Positions 1 to 6,729 of a stretch of 7,357 bases of DNA are shown piece after piece. Numbering within the stretch: the first letter of the stretch is position 1; every line of letters begins with the position of its first letter. The translations under genes were made by a program, and so were the position numbers. The notes beneath the pieces are model-generated. The model was not told where the DNA came from. It saw only the letters and a list, made by a program, of their open reading frames with translations, and made no database searches. The stretch is from Acidobacteriota bacterium (GTDB lineage: Bacteria > Acidobacteriota > Thermoanaerobaculia > Multivoradales > JAHEKO01): contig JAHEKO010000189.1 of the NCBI GenBank assembly GCA_024638355.1, forward strand, positions 1-7,357. Direction: 5' to 3'.

Positions 1-3000
1 CGGTGTAGCCGTCCTGGTCGAGATCGACCGCGGCGACGTCGGAGACGACCGAGCCGGAGGGAGCCCCGTTCGGAGCGTCGGGAACGCGTCGCTTGTAGAT
101 CGCCTTCCCGGTCTCGATGTCGACCATGAACAGGTGGTTGCCTCGAGCCTCTTCGCGGCCCTTGCGTACCGGGTCGGAGCCGCCGCCGAAGATGGCGACG
201 TAGCGGTCGGCGTGGACCGGGTTGCCGCCGTCGTCCTCGAGCACCTGGATGCGAGTGAAGATCGGCCGCGACCAGGCGTCGCCGAGGTCGGCCAGGCCGT
301 TCTCGTCCGAGTCGCACTGGCCGTCGGCCAGCTGCAGGTAGTCGCCGGCGGAGTCGCGGCCACAGTCTTCGGTGTCGTTGAACTCGAAGAGGACGCTCGG
401 GAAGGGGAGCGGATCGTCACATCCGCCGTCGTTACACGAAGGTACGAAGGAGTCGGCACCCGGCCGCGGCTGGGGCAGCACCGGAATGCCGCCGCACGCG
501 TCGAGATCGTCCGGGTGGGTCACATCGAGGGCGTAGTAGGAGGCACCGCCTTCTCGCAGGCCGGACATGACGACGGTCCGCCACTCCCGTTCGTCGGGAT
601 CGGGCGTGCCGTTGTGGATCGGGTCGATGTAGACGTCACCGTATTCAGTGACGCCGTCGACGGTGAACTGGTGGCCGAGGTTGTCCTTCATTGTCACCAG
701 ATCAGGCATCACGCTCCGTGGCACGAAGGAGAAGAGCTCGCGGCCGGTGCCGTTGTCGAACTCGCCGTTGAGGAACTGCTTGTTGGTGAGCGGGCTCGTC
801 TCGCAGGTGCCCCGGTAGACGCCGGCGTCGAAGGCGTGGAGCTGGCCGGCATTGCTGCTGGCGAGCAGCATCTTGCGACGTACCTGCTGCTTGGCGTAGA
901 AGCAGCGGTACCCTCCCGGCGACTCGCTGCAGATTTCGGCCAGCGGCAGGCTACCGCTGCCACCGAGGTCGGCCACCCAGTAACGGAAGTTGTCCGGACT
1001 GCCGATGACGGTCGGGTCGGAGTGGAAGATGTCGCCGAGCAGGTACTCGATCGGCTCGCCGTCGCGCGGATCGATAGCCGTCTTGACCTGGTGGAAGTAG
1101 TCGAGCGTCTCGATCGCTTCGGTGCGATTGCCGGAGTCGAGGGAGCACGAAGTATCCGCGAGGTCGCAGATGTCCATGCCCACCAGAAAATCGTGCCAGT
1201 CGGCATCGTTGTTCGGCCGCTCGAAGTCGGCTCTCTCGTAGGGGAGGTCGTCGTTGGAGTCGCGCCCGTAGTAGACGCGACGCTCGTCCTCGCCGTCGCC
1301 GAAGTTGTAGTCGCCGACCACGAGCTGTGTGGGGTCGGTAGCTTGCTCGAGGAGCTCTTCACCCGCGTTCCAGACATGGCAGGCGCTCGTGTCGCCCGAG
1401 TTGCACTCCTTGTCGGGATCGGGTACCTGGCGCACCACGGTGCTGCCGCCGGGAAGGTCGAGTGTGAGGTCCTTCAAGGGAATCGGGCGCAGGTAGGCGT
1501 CGAGCCGGCCCGGCCAGACCGAGCGGCTCTCGATCGGCAGGAAGCTGGTGAGGTAGGCCTTGTCCACTGAGGTCGTCTCAGCCTGCGGTACCGCCGCGGC
1601 CGCGAACGAGCGCTCCTGGGCGCGGATCGTCTGGATGACCGACTTGAGGGCATCCACGAGCTCGTCCTCGTTGCCCGGCAGGATCGGGCCGGTGATGTCG
1701 ATGTCGCCGTCGCCGTCGACGTCGATCGCGTCGGTGCCGCCGTTCTGGGCGATGCAGTCGAGGAAGTTGGTGTTCTGGCCCTGGAGCCCGAAGCCGATGA
1801 CGAAGGTGCGGATGTCGCGGTTGCTCTCGTCGAGCAGCCGGCTGGCGATCCAGCAAGGGTTGGCGTCGCCGCCGCCGTCCGTCTGGCCGGTCTGGGCTCC
1901 GTTGTAGCAGGTCTCGTCGCCGTCGGTGATGATCAGCAGGTTGATCGAGCGGCAGCCGAAGAAGCCGTCGCCCTCGGGGCCGGTGGCGACACCCTCCCAG
2001 GTGTCGTAGAAGTTCATGAAGTCGCGCATCGAATTGCCGATCGGCGTCGAGCCGTTGGGCAGGAGCGGCGGGGTGTTCACGTACTGCGGCAGGAGCTCGA
2101 GCCGGCCGTTGGTGGTCTGATTGGGCTGATTGCGAAAGTAGGGCGCGACCCGGAGATCGGGCACGCCGGCAGGATCGGCGGGATCGTAGTTGGGCGCGAG
2201 GCGCTGGAGGATCAGGTCCTGGTTGGAGACGCCCCACACCTCCTCGCTCTGCCAATCGAGCGGGATGACGTCGCCGCGATCCATGATGCTGGAGTGGCGC
2301 CCGAAGGGATCACTCACCGTCTGGTACTTCAGGTTGACGCCCATCGTGTCGTCGGCGCCGCTGTCGTTGTTCGGCTCCCAGCCGGCGCAGGTGTTGGTGG
2401 CGCGGGTGTCGTCGGCGTCGAAGAAGCCGTTGGGGTTGCCCGCCGCGTCGGTCCGGTTGTCGATCTGCCAGTAGAGAACCTCGCTGGCGCCGGGCAGCGG
2501 ACGTCCCTGGTTGTCGCTGGGGTAGGTACGGTCGAAGGGGACCGTCTGGCTCTGGGTGCTGCCGAGCCAGACGGCGCAGTCGTTGCGCGCCTCTCGCACG
2601 CGGACCGTGACGCTGATCGTCGGATCTCCCAGGCTGCCGGTGGCGATGTTGTAGCGAACGTAGAACCGGCGGTTGTCGTGCCGCACCCACTCCTCCGTGG
2701 TCCAGGTGCCCGTGGCACCGGTGACGGGGAAGGTCAGGATCTCGCCCCACGACTCGGCGTTGTCGACGTCGCGGGCGCCGTTGCACGAACCCAGGCGGTC
2801 GTTGCCGTCGAGATCGCAGTCGGTGTCGCCGTCGCTGTCGTCCATGCAGTTGTCGCCGAAGTGCTTGGGGTCGCCGGGGCGCGGATAGGGCAGCCGGTCG
2901 TCGGCGACCCAGGGCAATACGACTCTCGGGCTGTAGAGCCAGTGCTTGCGATAGACGCGCACGTTGTCCTGGTTGTAGGTCGAGAATCCCCAGAAGATGT

Positions 3001-3283
3001 TGTCGAGGTCGGGGTCGCTGACCACGCGGAAGAGCGCCGACTTGGCCTGGTAGAACTTGCTGTTCGGGTCGTCGCCGTAGCCTGGAGCGAAGGCGTCGCC
3101 GCCGGGCTGCCAGTTCATCGAGCCGGAGACGTCGAAGATCACCATCAGATAGGGGACGCGCCCGCCCTCGCGCACCAGGTCGCGGTCGTCGGCGACGCCG
3201 GCGCCCGGAGCAAGCAGGGCCAAGCTCAGAAGAAAGAGGAAGAGGGTGGCGCCGGTGGCGCGCTCATAGATGGAATTCGTCAT
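1..3283 (-). CDS. pilY1: PilY1-type pilus tip adhesin / assembly factor, C-terminus cut by window edge
   Basis: Likely the calcium-dependent tip protein of the type IV pilus, which promotes extension and adhesion. The frame is open for 1094 codons from ATG 3283 to the window edge. Residues 1-31 look like a Sec signal peptide (hydrophobic 14-28, likely cut after GVA31). A VWA domain follows with MIDAS residues DVSGS (D51, S53, S55), T413 in STPIG and D454 in IITDGDE; about 360 residues, including a Cys/Asp cluster (145-167) and a beta-rich stretch (about 168-300), lie between the first two. An EF-hand-like loop sits at D521-D529. The PilC/PilY1 propeller region shows GDIFHSDP (750-757), GQLHAFDAG (813-821), VAIFGGG (about 1029-1035) and, at the edge, DLDQDGYT (1087-1094), the position of the known PilY1 calcium loop. 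ATG overlaps the pilX stop (TAATG), and GGAGAG lies about 7 nt upstream. It is the last gene of the operon seen here. PilY1 is usually about 1100-1200 aa, so this one is probably longer. The family call is firm; the adhesive role is inferred. Confidence 0.95.
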   Translation of the reverse strand, partial: MTNSIYERATGATLFLFLLSLALLAPGAGVADDRDLVREGGRVPYLMVIFDVSGSMNWQPGGDAFAPGYGDDPNSKFYQAKSALFRVVSDPDLDNIFWGFSTYNQDNVRVYRKHWLYSPRVVLPWVADDRLPYPRPGDPKHFGDNCMDDSDGDTDCDLDGNDRLGSCNGARDVDNAESWGEILTFPVTGATGTWTTEEWVRHDNRRFYVRYNIATGSLGDPTISVTVRVREARNDCAVWLGSTQSQTVPFDRTYPSDNQGRPLPGASEVLYWQIDNRTDAAGNPNGFFDADDTRATNTCAGWEPNNDSGADDTMGVNLKYQTVSDPFGRHSSIMDRGDVIPLDWQSEEVWGVSNQDLILQRLAPNYDPADPAGVPDLRVAPYFRNQPNQTTNGRLELLPQYVNTPPLLPNGSTPIGNSMRDFMNFYDTWEGVATGPEGDGFFGCRSINLLIITDGDETCYNGAQTGQTDGGGDANPCWIASRLLDESNRDIRTFVIGFGLQGQNTNFLDCIAQNGGTDAIDVDGDGDIDITGPILPGNEDELVDALKSVIQTIRAQERSFAAAAVPQAETTSVDKAYLTSFLPIESRSVWPGRLDAYLRPIPLKDLTLDLPGGSTVVRQVPDPDKECNSGDTSACHVWNAGEELLEQATDPTQLVVGDYNFGDGEDERRVYYGRDSNDDLPYERADFERPNNDADWHDFLVGMDICDLADTSCSLDSGNRTEAIETLDYFHQVKTAIDPRDGEPIEYLLGDIFHSDPTVIGSPDNFRYWVADLGGSGSLPLAEICSESPGGYRCFYAKQQVRRKMLLASSNAGQLHAFDAGVYRGTCETSPLTNKQFLNGEFDNGTGRELFSFVPRSVMPDLVTMKDNLGHQFTVDGVTEYGDVYIDPIHNGTPDPDEREWRTVVMSGLREGGASYYALDVTHPDDLDACGGIPVLPQPRPGADSFVPSCNDGGCDDPLPFPSVLFEFNDTEDCGRDSAGDYLQLADGQCDSDENGLADLGDAWSRPIFTRIQVLEDDGGNPVHADRYVAIFGGGSDPVRKGREEARGNHLFMVDIETGKAIYKRRVPDAPNGAPSGSVVSDVAAVDLDQDGYT

Positions 3284-3888
3284 TAGAAGCTCTCCAGGGG
3301 ACCGCAAAGATTTTCGGCGCTCGAGCCACTGACGAAGAATCCGCCGTCGGGCCCGCCGCCGATCGCCTTTTCGACCTCGTTCTTCATCGGGACCTGCCAA
3401 GGCTGAAAGGACACCATGACGCTGAGCCGTTCCTCGGCCAGGGGTCTCGGTTTCAAGGGCGGGTTGTTGGCATCGCCCTTCCAGGAGACGCGGGTCGAGA
3501 CCGCCATGACGGCGTGGTTGAACTTCTCGAAGTCCGAGCCCAGGTTCACCTGACAGAGGTTGCACCAGCCCCTCTGCACGGTCTTGAAGTCCGACATCTG
3601 CAGCCGATTGCGAATCTGTAGTTGCGGGTTGTTGCTCGGTTCCACGAGGTCGAGGTTGAGGCAATCCATGCCGGCCTGGGCGAGCGCCCTCGCGGTCTGG
3701 ATGGCGAGAGCCCCGTCGGCGGTGTGGAAGCTCCGCCGCAAGAGTCGCTCGTTCTCCCCGATCCTTGCCTCGCTCTGCGTGGTGATAGCGACGGAGAGCC
3801 CGACGATGGTCAGGATGAGCAGGACCATGATGGCGAGCAGGTAGGCGCTGCCGCTCTCTCGATGTGACGGGCGTCGGTAGCCGTTCAT
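3283..3888 (-). CDS. pilX: PilX-type minor pilin (PilX_N leader)
   Basis: A 201-aa minor pilin, by family a component of the priming/tip complex that works with PilV, PilW and PilY1 at the inner membrane and pilus tip. The short basic N-terminus (1-13) ends in RESG, followed by one hydrophobic helix (about 14-34, AYLLAIMVLLILTIVGLS) and a polar helical stretch rich in Glu/Arg/Ala (39-71), typical of PilX_N proteins. There is no Phe at +1 and no Glu at +5 after G13, as expected for PilX/GspK-like subunits. Four cysteines (C76, C109, C112, C195) include a CNLC motif and could form disulfides in the globular part. The start overlaps the pilW stop (ATGA) and has TGAGGAA about 8 nt upstream; the stop overlaps the pilY1 start. 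The symbol rests on leader type and on position between pilW and pilY1, since the C-terminal part is not recognisable by eye. Confidence 0.86.
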   Translation of the reverse strand: MNGYRRPSHRESGSAYLLAIMVLLILTIVGLSVAITTQSEARIGENERLLRRSFHTADGALAIQTARALAQAGMDCLNLDLVEPSNNPQLQIRNRLQMSDFKTVQRGWCNLCQVNLGSDFEKFNHAVMAVSTRVSWKGDANNPPLKPRPLAEERLSVMVSFQPWQVPMKNEVEKAIGGGPDGGFFVSGSSAENLCGPLESF

Positions 3889-5219
3889 GAGACGTTCCTC
3901 AGGTCGATGGTGGTGGTCAGGAGCTGACGCCGGTACATGCGCGCCAGGTCGCCGTTGAGCGGCGCCACGATCGCGTTCTCGATGCCTGGAATGATGGGCG
4001 CCTGATACTTGAGCTGGGGTGCCCGGGTCCGCGCCAGCGTGCTGATTCGCAGGTAGTGGAGCTGCGGCCTCGGCGGGATGGCCAGCGTCGTCGGATCGTC
4101 GTCCCAGGGCGGGGCCCAGGGCGACTCGTTCGGATCGTCGTCGCCGTTGAACAGCCAGTCGTCGTTCTCGCCGTCGGCGCTCTCGGTGAGGACCATGTCC
4201 TCGTTGTCGACTTCGCCGTCGCCGTTGCGGTCCACCAGTGGAGCGCCCAGGTTCGAGTCGAAGCCGAGTGCGAGCTGAAGCTCCTGCACGTTCTCGGCGA
4301 CGTCGAGGCTGGCGCTCGGCGGGCCGCCGTAGGGCACCTCGGTGCCGGGGAACATTCGCGCCATCGACAGCATCGGGTTGGGATCGGCGTCGCGCACGTA
4401 GAAGCGGTATTCCTCGACGAAGCCGATCCAGCCAACGGTGGTCAAGCCGCTGGGAAGGACTGGCGTCCCCCCGGTGCCGGAGGCGTAGAGGTCGCGGTAG
4501 CCGGGGTGGGAGCCGCCGGAGACGCGAAACGCCAGGGTGACCTGGCTGGCGCCGGGGACACTCGATCCGGGGGCGAGCTCGACCACCGCGTAGATCGACT
4601 CGTCGACCGAGCTGACCAGAATCAGAGCCTCCGGCTGACCGAGGGCGATGGCGTTGTTCAGCTCGTCGAGGGGCTGCGTCGAGCCGCCCGGAGAAGGATT
4701 GGCAACGACCACGGTGCCGCTCGCCGCCTGGCCCGCGCTTTCCGTCGGCAGGTTGGCGCTGTCATACAGCGTCAGGGCGTTGCCGAGGGTGTTGATCTGG
4801 AAGAGCGAGTTGGTGAAGACGCCGCGGACGGTCAGCACGTCGGTTCCGGCGACCGCCTGGGGTCCGTTGGCCAGCCCCGGCACGATGTCGAGCGCGCCGC
4901 CGTCCTCACCGATGTTGTCGATGACGTCGAGCGCCGGTAGCTTGCGGACGCCGCCATCATTGATCATCGCTGCAAGACCGCCGCGGCCGGCCATCCTGAC
5001 CATCCGGCTCATGAGGTTCTGGCTGGTGCGCAGGCTCTGCTGCAGGTCGGACACCTGGGTCTGCGTTCTGGCGAGCGTCACGTTGCGGTCGAAGATGTCG
5101 AGCAGGGCGATCGTCAGCATGGCGATGAGGACGATGACGACGAGGAGCTCGAGCAGGGTGAAGCCGGCCTGGCGCGATGGGCGGCCGGCGGCAGGTCGAA
5201 GGGAGGCTCTTCCTTGCAT
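3885..5219 (-). CDS. pilW: PilW-type minor pilin, enlarged, with EF-hand-like loop
   Basis: A 444-aa minor pilin of the tip/priming complex. The class III leader is clear: a basic 19-residue N-terminus ending RQAG19, cleavage before F20, Glu at +5 (E24) and a hydrophobic helix to about residue 42 (TLLELLVVIVLIAMLTIALL). A polar helix with Gln/Arg/Ser follows (50-80), then a large beta-rich domain. The C-terminus has the PilW-like HYLRISTLARTR and an ending of the type YRRQLLTTTIDLRN. PilW proteins are commonly about 250-350 aa, so this one is long. Part of the excess is a very acidic segment (330-375) opening with DRNGDGEVDNED (D330-D341), which fits all Asp/Asn/Gly positions of a 12-residue EF-hand/dockerin loop. 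The gap to pilV is 19 nt; the stop overlaps the pilX start as ATGA. The Shine-Dalgarno is poor: the nearest GGAG is about 12 nt upstream, so coupling to pilV translation is likely. Confidence 0.9.
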   Translation of the reverse strand: MQGRASLRPAAGRPSRQAGFTLLELLVVIVLIAMLTIALLDIFDRNVTLARTQTQVSDLQQSLRTSQNLMSRMVRMAGRGGLAAMINDGGVRKLPALDVIDNIGEDGGALDIVPGLANGPQAVAGTDVLTVRGVFTNSLFQINTLGNALTLYDSANLPTESAGQAASGTVVVANPSPGGSTQPLDELNNAIALGQPEALILVSSVDESIYAVVELAPGSSVPGASQVTLAFRVSGGSHPGYRDLYASGTGGTPVLPSGLTTVGWIGFVEEYRFYVRDADPNPMLSMARMFPGTEVPYGGPPSASLDVAENVQELQLALGFDSNLGAPLVDRNGDGEVDNEDMVLTESADGENDDWLFNGDDDPNESPWAPPWDDDPTTLAIPPRPQLHYLRISTLARTRAPQLKYQAPIIPGIENAIVAPLNGDLARMYRRQLLTTTIDLRNVS

Positions 5220-5238
5220 GGTCGTCTTTCGCTCCGAT

Positions 5239-5841
5239 CTAGAAGGCCTTGAGGGTGCGCAGGGTCAGAGTGGTCGGAGCACCGGCGCCGAAGGCGGTGC
5301 GCTGGCTTTCGAGCAGCACGCGCACCTCTTTGATGCGAATGATGTTGGGTGAGGTGCCGCCGGCCAGCTCGTTGTCGAAGTAGCCGTCGAAGTCGGCGTC
5401 TTCGAGGCCGGCGAGCGCGTCGGCGACGCCGTCGAGGTTGGTATCGCCTGCCGTGTTGAGAGTGAACTGGCGGACCTGCGTGGTCTTCTTCCACAGCGCG
5501 ACGAAGTCATCGGGATCGTCGGTCCAATGCTCGGTCCCCAGCTCGGCATCGTCGCCGCGGCCCCAGTACTCGATCGTCTGGCGCACGTTGCCGGCGAGCG
5601 GTATCGAGGTCTCCCAGCTGTTGAAGGAAACCGCCATCAGATCCTCGATCTGTTCGGTGCCGAAGTTGGTGACGACCATCGCCTCCTTGCCCGAGACGTT
5701 GTGAACGATCGCGCGGGTGAAGAGCGGCAGGAGCCCCATCAGCACCAGCAGGAGGATGAAGAAGCCGACCAGGACCTCGATGATGGAGAACCCTGCCTCG
5801 CGGCGCGGGCGGCGGGCGGCGGTGATGCGTTTCGTTCTCAT
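5239..5841 (-). CDS. pilV: PilV-type minor pilin with two DxDxDG loops
   Basis: A 200-aa minor pilin of the priming/tip complex. The class III leader is MRTKRI...RREAG17 with cleavage before F18, Glu at +5 (E22) and a hydrophobic helix at about 18-41 (FSIIEVLVGFFILLLVLMGLL). PilV leaders characteristically read GFSxIEVLV, as here. The downstream helix contains GTEQIEDLMA, also usual in this family. In the globular part, DTNLDGVAD (D133, N135, D137, D141) and DADFDGYFDNEL (D148, D150, D152, D156) form a tandem pair of candidate calcium loops seven residues apart. The frame is open further upstream, but only the ATG at 5841 places the leader correctly; it has GGGAGAG ending about 4 nt before it and lies 20 nt after the fimT stop. 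A 19-nt gap leads to pilW. The name rests on leader and order, not on a database match. Confidence 0.88.
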   Translation of the reverse strand: MRTKRITAARRPRREAGFSIIEVLVGFFILLLVLMGLLPLFTRAIVHNVSGKEAMVVTNFGTEQIEDLMAVSFNSWETSIPLAGNVRQTIEYWGRGDDAELGTEHWTDDPDDFVALWKKTTQVRQFTLNTAGDTNLDGVADALAGLEDADFDGYFDNELAGGTSPNIIRIKEVRVLLESQRTAFGAGAPTTLTLRTLKAF

Positions 5842-5861
5842 CTCACTCTCCCGGGCTCGGA

Positions 5862-6500
5862 TCAGAGCCACTCCCATTCGTTTCCGTCCTCGCCCTTCTC
5901 GAACCAGTCGCCCTCCACCTCGTTCCACTTCTGGGTGAAGATGCGCGCGGTGGCCTGGGGCGAGACGCGCACTTCGAAGTAGTTGTCGCGACCGTCGTTG
6001 AGCCTGAGGGCACCGATCTGGGCAATCGAGCCGTCCGGCAAGAAGATGGCGACGTCCTCGAGATTGCCCCCGTTGTCGACCGTGGTGAAGCCGTCGATGC
6101 TGTCCTGCCCGCCGGGGGCCTGGACCTCGATCCCGGCGGGGAGGCCGAACTGGCCGAGCCAGAAGTCGGTGCGGCCCGGCGGCTCGCCGCCCACGGGGTT
6201 GTAGATCCCGTCGGGCGGATCGTCGATACCGGCGCCGTTGACGTCGGCGAAGACCTCGATCCGCCGGAGAGCGAAGTCGTAGCGGACCACCGCGTTGGCC
6301 CTCTTCTTGATCGCCTCTGAGCGCGCCAGTCGGTAGACGGAGCCCGTCTTGTTGATCAGCCCGAACATCTTGGTTCGGTGGATGACCGAGACGAAGATGG
6401 GGATCCCCATCGACATCAGAATGCCGAGGATGGCGAGGATCACCAACATCTCGACGGCCGTGAAGCCGCGCCTGGGTCGTATCTTTCGGAGTCTTGGCAT
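5862..6500 (-). CDS. fimT: FimT/FimU (GspH-like) minor pilin, first gene of the operon
   Basis: A 212-aa GspH/FimT-family minor pilin. The leader is MPRLRKIRPRRG12 with cleavage before F13, Glu at +5 (E17) and a hydrophobic helix at about 13-38 (TAVEMLVILAILGILMSMGIPIF). A Leu-Ala-Arg-Ser-Glu-Ala run (SVYRLARSEAIKKRA), typical of GspH/FimT proteins, follows. IEVFADVNGAGIDD occupies the place where this family has its usual F-x-D-x-N-x-G stretch (D86, N88, D93). The C-terminus is acidic and Trp-rich (KWNEVEGDWFEKGEDGNEWEWL). An in-frame ATG lies 12 codons upstream at 6536, but the ATG at 6500 is preferred: it has GAGAGG five nt upstream, gives a normal short leader, and the predicted sigma-54 start (about 6534) lies downstream of the upstream ATG. 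It is the first gene of the minor-pilin operon, in the place of fimU. fimT versus fimU cannot be decided from sequence alone. Confidence 0.88.
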   Translation of the reverse strand: MPRLRKIRPRRGFTAVEMLVILAILGILMSMGIPIFVSVIHRTKMFGLINKTGSVYRLARSEAIKKRANAVVRYDFALRRIEVFADVNGAGIDDPPDGIYNPVGGEPPGRTDFWLGQFGLPAGIEVQAPGGQDSIDGFTTVDNGGNLEDVAIFLPDGSIAQIGALRLNDGRDNYFEVRVSPQATARIFTQKWNEVEGDWFEKGEDGNEWEWL

Positions 6501-6504
6501 CTGC

Positions 6505-6511
6505 ACCTCTC
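6505..6511 (-). promoter_or_regulatory. Shine-Dalgarno of fimT
   Basis: Minus-strand GAGAGGT stands 4-5 nt before the ATG at 6500. It decides between this start and the in-frame ATG at 6536, which has no comparable motif and would precede the predicted transcription start. Confidence 0.7.
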
Positions 6512-6544
6512 GATCGAGCTTCCCGTTTCGCGCCAACCCTGTGG

Positions 6545-6560
6545 AGCAATCGAGGTGCCA
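6545..6560 (-). promoter_or_regulatory. Sigma-54 (RpoN) -24/-12 promoter of the minor-pilin operon
   Basis: Read on the minus strand the element is TGGCAC CTCGA TTGCT. It matches the sigma-54 consensus TGGCAC-N5-TTGC(A/T) at every core position with exact spacing; only the weakly conserved G after TGGCAC is replaced by C. Counting the C of TTGC as -12 puts +1 near 6534, giving a leader of about 34 nt to the fimT ATG. Sigma-54 promoters need an AAA+ enhancer-binding activator. In many bacteria the pilus activator is PilR, acting at pilA. The activator is not encoded in this window. Confidence 0.82.
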
Positions 6561-6570
6561 CAGCTATCGC

Positions 6571-6584
6571 GGTATGGCTATACC
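6571..6584. repeat. Short inverted repeat GGTAT-N4-ATACC
   Basis: A five-bp arm repeats in inverted form around four bases, centred about 44 bp upstream of the predicted sigma-54 start. It might be an operator half-site pair, but arms this short also occur by chance. Confidence 0.35.
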
Positions 6585-6587
6585 TGG

Positions 6588-6613
6588 TAAGTAGATGAAA
6601 TAAAAGATACTTA
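6588..6613. repeat. Inverted repeat TAAGTA-N14-TACTTA in the A/T-rich island
   Basis: Two six-bp arms in inverted orientation have centres 20 bp apart, about two helical turns. That spacing would place a dimer's half-sites on one face of the DNA. It lies about 55-80 bp upstream of the predicted sigma-54 start. The match is exact but short. Confidence 0.35.
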
Positions 6614-6670
6614 TGGCATTCTAAGGAGCGGGGCGGCGCGCTGGCTGGGTTCGGATAACGTTTCTTTATT

Positions 6671-6682
6671 ACTCAATTGAGT
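6671..6682. repeat. Perfect 12-bp palindrome ACTCAATTGAGT, candidate activator or repressor site
   Basis: The 12 bases equal their own reverse complement. The centre is about 142 bp upstream of the predicted sigma-54 start and about 116 bp upstream of the TPR start codon. The first distance is in the usual range for a sigma-54 enhancer. There is no loop, so a protein-binding site is more likely than an RNA hairpin. Confidence 0.5.
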
Positions 6683-6703
6683 CAGAGAGATCGATACCGG
6701 ACC

Positions 6704-6729
6704 GGGTGCGGCTCCGTCGAGCCGCGCTC
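6704..6729. repeat. GC-rich hairpin between the divergent genes
   Basis: GCGGCTC (6708-6714) pairs perfectly with GAGCCGC (6719-6725) around a four-base CGTC loop. On the plus strand the stem extends four more pairs, two of them G-T. No T-tract follows on the plus strand, so it is not a standard terminator. It lies 64-89 bases before the TPR start codon and could sit in that gene's leader or act as a DNA site. Confidence 0.4.

Noticed and set aside
134..1570. A 478-codon plus-strand open frame
   Set aside because: It is antisense to pilY1 in the same codon register. Its product is a low-complexity Val/Ala/Glu/Gly sequence with no motif, while the minus strand encodes clear PilY1 propeller motifs.
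2270..2278. RGD tripeptide in PilY1 (residues 336-338), reminiscent of the integrin-binding RGD of Pseudomonas PilY1
   Set aside because: It lies in the VWA insertion, not at the Pseudomonas location, and within a GDVIPLDW context that looks structural. A three-residue match is expected by chance in an Arg/Gly/Asp-rich protein.
1..3283. Possible frameshift or split in pilY1, since no long closed frame is evident there
   Set aside because: I followed the frame codon by codon from 3283 to 2 and found no stop; the gene simply runs off the left edge.
2294..3286. A 330-codon plus-strand open frame
   Set aside because: It is antisense to the PilY1 N-terminal half and VWA domain and has the same GC-driven Val/Ala/Gly composition, with no recognisable domain.
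4056..4940. A 294-codon plus-strand open frame
   Set aside because: It lies antisense to pilW and has no domain signature; the minus-strand frame has a prepilin leader and PilW-like ending.
5842..6561. Upstream extension of the pilV frame to 6561, giving a 440-aa protein
   Set aside because: The extension is an Arg-rich out-of-frame shadow of fimT. The prepilin leader, ribosome site and gene spacing all place the PilV start at 5841.
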